A stretch of 29,098 nucleotides of DNA, from the NCBI GenBank assembly GCA_023410055.1, contig JAEYQK010000079.1, positions 1 through 29,098 of the forward strand. Reading direction: 5' to 3'. Origin of the DNA: Acidobacteriota bacterium (GTDB taxonomy: Bacteria; Acidobacteriota; Terriglobia; Terriglobales; Acidobacteriaceae). Under the pieces are notes generated by a model. The model was given only the letters and a program-made list of their open reading frames with translations. It had not been told where the DNA came from and made no database searches. Of the stretch, positions 8,648 through 15,669 are shown piece by piece. Made by a program: the position numbers and the translations under genes. How positions within the stretch are numbered: the first letter of the stretch is position 1; the number at the start of each line of letters is the position of its first letter.

Positions 8648-8975
8648 ATAGTCCCCGCCCTCCCCGCCGGAAACAGTAATTCACCTAGTTTGAGTTGCGG
8701 CAGGTCGACTAGGGGTTGTGAGAGGTCGCAGGACATCTGCCGTCGCGGTCGTTGATCACTGCCGTGAGCAGGCTTTAATCGACTGAAGCCCCGCGCCAAC
8801 TCGCGCCGCGTTTCTATTGCGCCTCGGGAATCACTCTTGTTCATCGCTAATCGATCACTCTCGTTGTAAAATCACTGCCTGCGACAGCGGTTTTCTGACT
8901 CTGTCGGGACACTTTCCGTTTTCGCTCCCGAACGGTTATCGCGGTCTGGTGAAATCGCCTCGTCCGGAATCATCT
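8648..8975. other. Intergenic region between ompH and the histidine kinase
   Basis: About 330 nt without a convincing gene. A weak plus-strand promoter candidate for the kinase is TTGATC (8752-8757), 16-nt spacer, TTTAAT (8774-8779). The kinase frame is already open from about 8817, but that part has no recognisable domain, so it is treated as non-coding or an unsupported N-terminal extension. Confidence 0.4.
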
Positions 8976-11033
8976 ATGCCCGAGAGAGAAGCGGCGGGAA
9001 AACCCGCCGACGGTTCAATAATGACAACTCCGGAAGGCGCGCCCCGCGACGGCAGTTCCTCCAGCTCCGAACCGCGCTGCAACATCGCCCAGCCTTCCGG
9101 CCGCGAGTTTCATCAACTTGCAGAGTCTATTTCCCATCTTGCCTGGATGGCCAATGCTGACGGCTGGATCTTCTGGTACAACCGCCGTTGGTACGAGTAC
9201 ACGGGGACCACTCCAGAGCAGATGGAAGGCTGGGGCTGGCAGTCCGTCCACCTTCCTGAGGAACTTCCGAATGTGATCAAGGCTTGGGAGACTGCGATCC
9301 GGACCGGTGAGCCGTTCGAGATGACCTTCCCTCTGCGCGGTGCCGATGGAGTTTACCGTCCGTTCCTCACACGCGCAACTCCCTTGAAGGACGCGGATGG
9401 TAAGGTCGTTCGCTGGTTCGGCACTAATACGGATATCTCCGAGCAGAAGCAGACCGAATTTGCCGTCAAGCGAAGTGAAGCGGAAGCCCGTGCCCGCGAG
9501 GCGGAACTGGCCGCCATTCTCGACGCGGTTCCGGCGATCACGTTCATCGCGCACGATGCTGAATGCCAGAATATGACCAGCAACCGCGAAGCATACGACT
9601 TCTTGCGATTGCCGTATGGCTCCAACACGTCGCGGTCAGCTCCGGCGGAAAGTCGGCCTGATTTTCGAGCCTTGAGCGATGGACGAGAACTGCCTCCCGA
9701 GGAGCTGCCAGTGCAGCGGGCCGCGGCTACTGGTAAGAAGGTTGTCGGCGCAGAACTGACCCTGCTGTTGAAGGACGGCATCAAACGAGACATCTTCGGC
9801 AACGCCGTCCCGGTACTTGATGCTGCGGGTAACGTTCGAGGGGCGGTGGGCGCTTTCATCGACATCACCGAACGGAAGAGGGCGGAGCAGGAGGCCTATC
9901 AGCTCAGTCAAAAGTTGCAGGCGTTACTGACAGCGCTGCCCGTGGGAGTTTCTTTTTCAGAAGATCGCACCCCCTTGGCCATCACAGGCAATCCCGCCGC
10001 GCAGCGTCAGTTCGAGATCAGGCCCGAAGATAATCTATCGGCCTCGGCGCTGGAAGAAAATGCGCCCGGCAGAAAAATACGGTTTTTCCATGACGGGCGT
10101 CAGATCACCGACGCCGAGTTACCCCTGCAAAGGGCAATCGCCGAGAATCGCGAGATTCCCCCGATGGAGCTTGAGGTGCAGATGCCGGGCGGCCGGCGTT
10201 GGTTCACCGAAGCTTCTGGTGCTCCCGTCCGCGATCAGAATGGTGATGTAGTCTGCGGCGTCGCCGTCACGGTCGATATCACGGAACGCAAGAACGCGGA
10301 ACGCGCCCTGATGCGCGCTGAAAAACTAGCCACTGCCGGACGCCTGGCAGCAACGATCGCCCACGAGATAAACAATCCGCTCGAGGCGGTCACTAACATC
10401 TTGTACCTTATCTCTTCCGAATCCGATTTGGATCGTATCCGCGAATACGCAACTGTCGCTTCGATGGAACTCAGCCGGGTGTCCCATATCACTCGGCAGA
10501 CTCTCGGTTTTTATCGCGACAGCACGTCTCCGCAATCCTTCAAAGTCTCTCAACTGCTTGAAGAAGCTGTAGCACTATATAAGAAAGAGTTTAGCGCGGC
10601 CAAGGTGACCTGCAAGACCGATTACGCGACTCCCGGCGAAGTCCATGGCTTTGCCGGGGAGATGCGCCAGGTTTTCTCAAACCTAATTCGTAATGCGGTG
10701 GAGGCCGCTCCCGAAGGAGGGTTTGTCAGCGTCTCAGTCAGGGAGACGCGAAAAGCAGGCAAAGAAGGCATTGGAGTGTTTATCTGCGACAATGGCCCCG
10801 GAATCCTTCCCGAACACCAGGGTCGCATTTTCGAACCGTTCTTCACCACCAAGGGCCAAAAGGGAACCGGACTTGGCCTGTGGGTCGCAAAGGATCTCGT
10901 ACAGAAGCACGGAGGCTATATTCGCGCCCGCAGCGCCAGGGTAACCGCTCGCCGGGGAACCTGCCTGTACGTTTTTCTTCCTTCCGGTCAGAAGAAACCG
11001 GCGGCATCATCCACGCAAGGCACTGCTGACTGA
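8976..11033 (+). CDS. Orphan PAS-rich sensor histidine kinase
   Basis: A 685-residue sensor kinase with no transmembrane segment and no response regulator beside it. Domains in order: PAS 1 (about 45-158; LAWMANADGWIFWYNRRWYE, ending WFGTNTDISEQK), PAS 2 (about 175-300; ending GAVGAFIDITERKR), PAS 3 (about 310-430; ending VAVTVDITERKN), a HisKA dimerisation helix with phospho-acceptor H463 in TIAHEINNPLEAV, then HATPase_c: N-box FSNLIRNAVEAA, G1 DNGPGI, F-box FEPFFTTK and G2 GTGLGLW. The HEINNPLEAV box resembles the soluble NtrB/HPK4-like kinases. The signal is unknown; the lack of membrane segments suggests a cytoplasmic cue. The start is uncertain: ATG 8976 and ATG 9021 are both possible, neither with a strong ribosome binding site, and the frame opens at 8817. 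Confidence 0.9.
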   Translation: MPEREAAGKPADGSIMTTPEGAPRDGSSSSSEPRCNIAQPSGREFHQLAESISHLAWMANADGWIFWYNRRWYEYTGTTPEQMEGWGWQSVHLPEELPNVIKAWETAIRTGEPFEMTFPLRGADGVYRPFLTRATPLKDADGKVVRWFGTNTDISEQKQTEFAVKRSEAEARAREAELAAILDAVPAITFIAHDAECQNMTSNREAYDFLRLPYGSNTSRSAPAESRPDFRALSDGRELPPEELPVQRAAATGKKVVGAELTLLLKDGIKRDIFGNAVPVLDAAGNVRGAVGAFIDITERKRAEQEAYQLSQKLQALLTALPVGVSFSEDRTPLAITGNPAAQRQFEIRPEDNLSASALEENAPGRKIRFFHDGRQITDAELPLQRAIAENREIPPMELEVQMPGGRRWFTEASGAPVRDQNGDVVCGVAVTVDITERKNAERALMRAEKLATAGRLAATIAHEINNPLEAVTNILYLISSESDLDRIREYATVASMELSRVSHITRQTLGFYRDSTSPQSFKVSQLLEEAVALYKKEFSAAKVTCKTDYATPGEVHGFAGEMRQVFSNLIRNAVEAAPEGGFVSVSVRETRKAGKEGIGVFICDNGPGILPEHQGRIFEPFFTTKGQKGTGLGLWVAKDLVQKHGGYIRARSARVTARRGTCLYVFLPSGQKKPAASSTQGTAD

Positions 11034-11142
11034 GATTGATCTGGAGTAGCGCCGACGCCGAGGGAGAGTCTGCCTTTACGCACCGACAGCAACGAGTATT
11101 AGCCGATGCTGTCAGATTGGCTCTGGCCAGTCAGGCCCGACG

Positions 11143-11298
11143 TTACTCGCAGGTAGGCTGTGGAACCGGCGGTTTGCTGGACATGATGTTACGCGGTTCA
11201 GGGTAGGAAAGCTCCGGTGCAGCCTTCTTGCTCTCACACCGATGCAGCTTCGCTTTTGTCGCTTCTTCTTCGCGAACAACTTCGTATGCAGTAGCCAT
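11143..11298 (-). CDS. Small hypothetical protein, 51 aa
   Basis: No family recognised. The 51-residue product starts MATAYEVVREEEATKAK and ends in a Pro-rich tail PPVPQPTCE. It has no membrane segment, and the first third is a likely charged helix. Support for it being real is the very good translation start: AAGGAGT (11302-11308) about 4 nt before ATG 11298. A longer in-frame start at 11331 lacks this. It lies downstream of the ilvC terminator on the same strand and converges with the histidine kinase, in a 400-nt gap with no other gene. Two cysteines (C21, C50) are present, without a metal-binding pattern. Confidence 0.5.
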   Translation of the reverse strand: MATAYEVVREEEATKAKLHRCESKKAAPELSYPEPRNIMSSKPPVPQPTCE

Positions 11299-11371
11299 GA
11301 TTACTCCTTGTCCTTTAGTATTGCCACTCATTCATTCACACGACGATTCAATATTTCGATCCCTGCTATAA

Positions 11372-11407
11372 AGAAAACGCACCCTTCCCCGACCCGGGGG
11401 AGGGTGC
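11372..11407 (-). terminator. Terminator downstream of ilvC
   Basis: A GC-rich stem between GCACCCTTCCCC (11379-11390) and GGGGGAGGGTGC (11396-11407), nearly perfect, with a short loop. On the minus strand it is followed by GTTTTCTTTATAG. It lies about 30 nt after the ilvC stop. The palindrome belongs to the same sequence family as one embedded in the addB-like gene. Confidence 0.8.
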
Positions 11408-11438
11408 GAAACTGACAACCGACTACTGAGAACTGCTT

Positions 11439-12458
<1,020 letters not shown>

Positions 12459-12500
12459 GATTTCTTCGTCTCCTTAATCAGTCTTTATTATTCGGGCAAA

Positions 12501-13046
12501 TCACGCCAAGTAGACGTCATCGCCGTACGAAAAAACTTCCTCTGGTGGCTGCGCTGCCTGCGCCGCCTTCGATCCGCGGGCCATCGCCACGCGTCCCGTT
12601 CGAACCATTTCCACGATCCCGTAAGGCTGCAACACTTCCAGCAGCCCGTCGATCTTCTCTTCGGCTCCGGTGATCTCGATCGTTATCGATTCAGGTGCAA
12701 CGTCGATCACGCGCGCGCGGAACGTCGCCGCCAGTTGCAGCACGTGCGTTCGCGTCTCGTGATTCGCCGAAACCTTCACCATCGCCAGCTCGCGGAAGAT
12801 TGACGGCACTTCGGTCACGTTCTGCACGTGCAGCACGTTTACCAGCTTATAAAGGTGAGCTTCCAGTCGCTGTGCGCCGTGAATATCCGTGTCCGCCACG
12901 ATTGTCATTCGTGACACGTCTGGCCGCTCGGTATGTCCGACCGTCAGCGACTCAATGTTAAAGGCTCGGCGGCGGAACAACGAAGCCACGCGGTTCAACA
13001 CGCCCGGCTTATTCTCAACGTAAACCACAAATGTCTGTGACGCCAT
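12501..13046 (-). CDS. ilvN: Acetolactate synthase small (regulatory) subunit
   Basis: The regulatory subunit of acetohydroxyacid synthase, which binds valine for feedback inhibition and activates the large subunit. The 181-residue protein begins TFVVYVENKPGVLNRVASLFRRRAFNIESLTVGHTE, the classic ACT domain (about 4-78), followed by the C-terminal ALS_ss_C domain (about 84-160; RELAMVKVSAN and GAEEKIDGLLEVLQPYGIVEMVRTGRVAMARG). The length fits the longer IlvH/IlvN type (about 160-180 aa). It starts 6 nt after the ilvB stop, and its ribosome site GAGGAG overlaps the end of ilvB, so translation of the two subunits is probably coupled. The C-terminal 20 residues after the conserved ARG are unremarkable. 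Confidence 0.97.
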   Translation of the reverse strand: MASQTFVVYVENKPGVLNRVASLFRRRAFNIESLTVGHTERPDVSRMTIVADTDIHGAQRLEAHLYKLVNVLHVQNVTEVPSIFRELAMVKVSANHETRTHVLQLAATFRARVIDVAPESITIEITGAEEKIDGLLEVLQPYGIVEMVRTGRVAMARGSKAAQAAQPPEEVFSYGDDVYLA

Positions 13047-13052
13047 GTCTCC

Positions 13053-14765
13053 TCACTTCCCTATCGCGTCGTCGAACCCGGCTCCCGGGCGACGAATCAT
13101 CTCGTGCAGGTCGGCTCCGGCCGGCACCATCGGATAAACGGTGTCTTCCTTCTCAACGTGGAAATTGATCAGGCACGGTCCCGCATGTTCGCGCGCCTCG
13201 CGAACGGCCGGCACCACCTGTCCGCGCGTGCTGACGTTAATGCCCTTGATTCCGTGCGCCTCGGCGAGTTTGACAAAATCCGGACTGACAAGCGGCGTGG
13301 CGTTGTAGCGGCGATCGTAGAAGAATTCCTGCCACTGCCGCACCATTCCGAGATAACCATTGTTAATGACCGCAATCTTCACGTTCAGGTTTTCCTGCGC
13401 GATGGTTGCGAGTTCGCAGTTCGTCATCTGGAAGCCGCCATCACCAGCGAGCACCCAGACTTCCTTGTCGGGACATGCGAACTTCGCGCCGATCGCGGCG
13501 GGCAGTCCGAAGCCCATGGTGCCGAGACCGCCCGAAGTGATATGCGTTCGCGGACAATCGTGTTTGTAGTATTGCGCGCCCCACATCTGGTGCTGGCCCA
13601 CGTCGGTAACGACGATGGATTGTCCGTGGGTCTCGCGCCACAAATCGTGAATGGCATGCGCCGCGAAAAGCTTGCCAGCGTCTGGCAGGTTCTGAATATC
13701 CCGCACCGCCGAATCGCCCTTGAGTTCGTTGATTTGTGCGAGCCACTCGGAGTGATCGCCACGATCTACATTGGGCAACAACGACTCGAGCACATCTTTA
13801 AGGTTGCCGACCAGCGCAGCATCGACCTTGATCACCTTGCCGATCTCGGCGCGGTCCAGTTCGATGTGTATCTTTTTGGCCTTTGGAGCGTAGTTGGCGG
13901 GATTGCCGGTCACACGATCGTCGAATCGCATGCCCAGCGCAATAAGAAGGTCAGCATTCTGGATGGCGTGATTAACCCAGGACTCGCCGTGCATGCCCAT
14001 CATCCCCAGGTTCAGCGGGTGCGTCGCCGGGAAACCGCCAATTCCAAGCAGCGTCACGGCCACTGGGATGTTCGCTTTTTCCGCGAGCTGCCGCACTTCC
14101 TGCATCGCTCCCGAGAGCAGAATGCCCTGACCGGCCAGAATCACGGGGCGCTTGGAATTCTTGATCAGCTCCGTCGCTCGCTCCAGTTCGCAATCATCGC
14201 AATGCAGCGGCGGCCGATATCCCGGAAGCTGTGGCGTCGCCGCATCCCAATCGAACTCGCACGACTGCTGCTGCGCATCTTTCGTGATGTCCACCAGCAC
14301 CGGCCCCGGCCTTCCAGAACGCGCTATATAGAACGCCTCGCGCATGGTGCGGGCGATGTCTTCAGGCCGCGTGACCAGCGAATTGTGCTTTGTGATCGGC
14401 AGCGTGATACCAGTGATGTCAATCTCCTGGAAGGCGTCAAGCCCAATCAGCTTGCTGTGGACCTGACCGGTGACGCAGACGATCGGCGACGAATCCAGCA
14501 TGGCGGTCGCGATGCCGGTAACCATGTTGGTGGCGCCCGGTCCCGAGGTCGCGATTGCTACACCAACTTTGCCACTCGCGCGCGCGTAGCCATCGGCCAT
14601 ATGCGTCGCGCCCTGCTCATGACGAGTCAGCACGTGATGGATCTGCGGGTACTTCCAGATCGCGTCATAGGTTGGAAGAATCGCGCCACCAGGATAACCA
14701 AAGGCGGTTGTCACGCCCTCGTTCGCCAGGCACTCCCAAATGATCTCCGCACCAGTCTTCTTCAT
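13053..14765 (-). CDS. ilvB: Acetolactate synthase large (catalytic) subunit
   Basis: Catalyses ThDP-dependent condensation of two pyruvates (or pyruvate with 2-oxobutyrate), the first committed step of branched-chain amino acid synthesis. It has 570 residues. Seen: FGYPGGAILPTYDA, HEQGATHMADGYARASGK with the catalytic Glu (E50) that activates ThDP, SGPGATN, the FQEIDITGIT segment, the central FAD-type domain (GMRFDDRVTGNP), and the ThDP/Mg motif GDGGFQMTNCELATIAQENLNVKI...NNGY (D442). All key residues are present. The ATG at 14765 has AAAGGAAG upstream. It is first in the ilvBNC operon. A 235-nt leader with a Val/Leu-rich peptide ORF and a terminator precedes it, so transcription of the operon is very probably attenuated according to Val/Leu-tRNA charging. 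Confidence 0.98.
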   Translation of the reverse strand: MKKTGAEIIWECLANEGVTTAFGYPGGAILPTYDAIWKYPQIHHVLTRHEQGATHMADGYARASGKVGVAIATSGPGATNMVTGIATAMLDSSPIVCVTGQVHSKLIGLDAFQEIDITGITLPITKHNSLVTRPEDIARTMREAFYIARSGRPGPVLVDITKDAQQQSCEFDWDAATPQLPGYRPPLHCDDCELERATELIKNSKRPVILAGQGILLSGAMQEVRQLAEKANIPVAVTLLGIGGFPATHPLNLGMMGMHGESWVNHAIQNADLLIALGMRFDDRVTGNPANYAPKAKKIHIELDRAEIGKVIKVDAALVGNLKDVLESLLPNVDRGDHSEWLAQINELKGDSAVRDIQNLPDAGKLFAAHAIHDLWRETHGQSIVVTDVGQHQMWGAQYYKHDCPRTHITSGGLGTMGFGLPAAIGAKFACPDKEVWVLAGDGGFQMTNCELATIAQENLNVKIAVINNGYLGMVRQWQEFFYDRRYNATPLVSPDFVKLAEAHGIKGINVSTRGQVVPAVREAREHAGPCLINFHVEKEDTVYPMVPAGADLHEMIRRPGAGFDDAIGK

Positions 14766-14831
14766 AACTTCCTTTGTCTGCGGCCCCTGCCGCGTGGCTT
14801 CGAAACTGCCTTTTCCCTTGTCGCCAGAAAC

Positions 14832-14860
14832 AAAAAACCCACTCGCCTCGGCGGTGGGTT
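14832..14860 (-). terminator. ilvB attenuator terminator (3:4 hairpin)
   Basis: On the minus strand: AACCCAC (14860-14854) and CGCC (14853-14850) pair with GGCG (14847-14844) and GTGGGTT (14842-14836), with one bulged A and a tiny loop, followed by TTTTG. It lies about 70 nt before the ilvB start and after the leader-peptide stop, with no gene end to serve. It is therefore an attenuator rather than an operon terminator. Confidence 0.85.
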
Positions 14861-14959
14861 GGGTACTTTCTGATTCGCTTACCTCAACCCGCCTTGCATA
14901 CAGGGACTACTACCAGAAGTCGTACGAGTACGGGCGTTACCAGCACACCGGTTGAGGTA
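14850..14959 (-). promoter_or_regulatory. Attenuator segments 1, 2 and 3 of the ilv leader
   Basis: Segment 1, TACCTCAACC (14959-14950), is perfectly complementary over 10 bp to segment 2, GGTTGAGGTA (14889-14880). Segment 2, extended as GGCGGGTTG (14893-14885), can pair over 9 bp with segment 3, CAACCCACCGCC (14861-14850), with a 3-nt bulge. Segment 3 is the 5' arm of the terminator. The three pairings exclude one another in sequence. Segment 1 is codons 14-17 of the leader peptide, immediately before the Val/Leu block; segment 2 overlaps the leader stop codon. Ribosome stalling on Val/Leu codons would cover segment 1 and free segment 2 to antiterminate; a ribosome at the stop would block segment 2 and allow termination. 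Confidence 0.8.
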
Positions 14960-15000
14960 CGTATCGCAGGACGACGAAATGTCTGGCTAATCTTCGACAT
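14884..15000 (-). CDS. ilv leader peptide, Val/Leu-rich, 38 aa
   Basis: A short ORF of 38 codons ending in TGA, 118 nt before ilvB. Residues 18-34 read GVLVTPVLVRLLVVVPV; from 19 to 34, eight codons are Val and four are Leu. Six of the eight Val codons are GTA, whereas GTA is only one of the first eight Val codons of ilvB. Two Ile codons (ATT, ATA) occur earlier, at residues 4 and 13. This composition is that of an attenuation leader such as IvbL or IlvL, where ribosome stalling senses Val/Leu-tRNA. No Shine-Dalgarno precedes the ATG; a promoter whose -10 box ends 11 nt upstream suggests a nearly leaderless transcript. The peptide itself probably has no function after synthesis. It is below normal gene-caller length cut-offs. 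Confidence 0.83.
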   Translation of the reverse strand: MSKISQTFRRPAIRTSTGVLVTPVLVRLLVVVPVCKAG

Positions 15001-15011
15001 GAGATTGAGGT

Positions 15012-15040
15012 ACTTTAGTTCAAATCGACAGCCGAGTCAA
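15012..15040 (-). promoter_or_regulatory. Probable ilv operon promoter
   Basis: On the minus strand: -35 TTGACT (15040-15035), 17-nt spacer, -10 TAAAGT (15017-15012). Transcription would start near 15005, only about 5 nt before the leader ATG. A second candidate further upstream is TTGATT (15107-15102), 16-nt spacer, TATAAC (15085-15080), which would give a 5' UTR of about 70 nt. Confidence 0.6.
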
Positions 15041-15069
15041 TAAGCACCATTTATATTACCAGTAATTCT

Positions 15070-15119
15070 ATTAGCTCTCGTTATAAGCAATTCTTTAATG
15101 AAATCAAACACGAGCTAAT
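15070..15119. repeat. Inverted repeat upstream of ilv promoter
   Basis: Arms ATTAGCTCTCGT (15070-15081) and ACGAGCTAAT (15110-15119) are complementary over 10 bp with one bulge, separated by an AT-rich 28-nt centre. The arms bracket the upstream promoter candidate. It could be an operator for a dimeric regulator or a structured element. Confidence 0.4.
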
Positions 15120-15137
15120 AACTGCCGGATCTTGGTG

Positions 15138-15170
15138 CCCGGTTCAAGCCTTCTCTTGACTCGAGCGGGA
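15138..15170. repeat. Dispersed palindromic repeat, copy 1 (diverged)
   Basis: GTGCCCGGTTCAAGCC, a short spacer and TTGACTCGAGCGGGA. It aligns with the copies at 15369 and 17165, with several mismatches in the 3' arm. Confidence 0.6.
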
Positions 15171-15542
15171 TTACTTTCGAAACTGCTTTCGTAAAAATTC
15201 CGGCAGCTCTGAGCTCATTGCGTTGTCAGCACTGCCGGCGTCCGGATAGGAGCGCAGTTACGAATGCCCTATAAGTGTAGGACGAGCCAAGCCTCTATCA
15301 ATCCGACAATTTTAGCTAACTATGATCGAAATTCTTGATGCTCAGCAACATACGGAGAGGCCTAGGGTGCCCCGTTCAAGCCCTTCCTTTGGCTTGAGCG
15401 GGGTGAGTTACCCAATTCAAGCCAGCTATCGTTTGGCACCCAATCGCCGGATCACCAGTCACTCAATCCGTCATTTACATCTTATTACGATATAAAATTG
15501 TCTTATTCCGGCCATAAATCGCATTTTTTAAAGGAATTTTGA
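15171..15542. other. Non-coding region between ilv leader and porin
   Basis: About 370 nt with many stops and no convincing ORF. Contents: a CCGGCAG...CTGCCGG inverted pair (around 15200-15238), repeat copy 2 (15369-15403), a possible decayed half copy (CCCAATTCAAGCC, around 15411-15423), and an AT-rich stretch (15475-15540) that probably holds the porin promoter. No -35/-10 pair with good spacing was found there. Confidence 0.5.
15369..15403. repeat. Dispersed palindromic repeat, copy 2
   Basis: CCCCGTTCAAGCC (15371-15383) and GGCTTGAGCGGGG (15391-15403) form a 13-bp stem with one G-T wobble and a 7-nt loop. There is no T-run after it on either strand. This is the best-preserved of three copies in the window. 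Confidence 0.8.
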
Positions 15543-15669
15543 ATGTCCAGCAACGGAACAATGAGTTGGACGGCAGTCGCTCCCGAAGGTACTCTGCGAT
15601 TGCTGGTTGGGATCGCGCGAGCTTCATCGTCCATAGCGCGTGTTCTTGAAGAGAAGAAAGCAGGTTCGA

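Noticed and set aside
8817..8975. An extended N-terminus for the histidine kinase from position 8817
   Set aside because: The extra 53 codons have no domain, no ribosome site, and a plausible promoter just upstream; ATG 8976 is preferred, although not certain.
13104..14873. A 589-codon open frame on the plus strand opposite ilvB
   Set aside because: It is an antisense shadow of a clearly recognised gene in GC-rich DNA. Its translation has no domain-like sequence, no ribosome site and Arg/His-rich composition.
14766..15130. A T-box riboswitch as regulator of ilvB
   Set aside because: No T-box core (around TGGNACCGCG) or specifier loop is visible on the minus strand; the leader-peptide structure explains the terminator.
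15433..15448. A sigma-54-like site (TTGGCACC-N4-CGCC) upstream of the porin, attractive because of the neighbouring glnD
   Set aside because: The invariant GC of the -12 element is CC at the correct spacing, so the core match fails.
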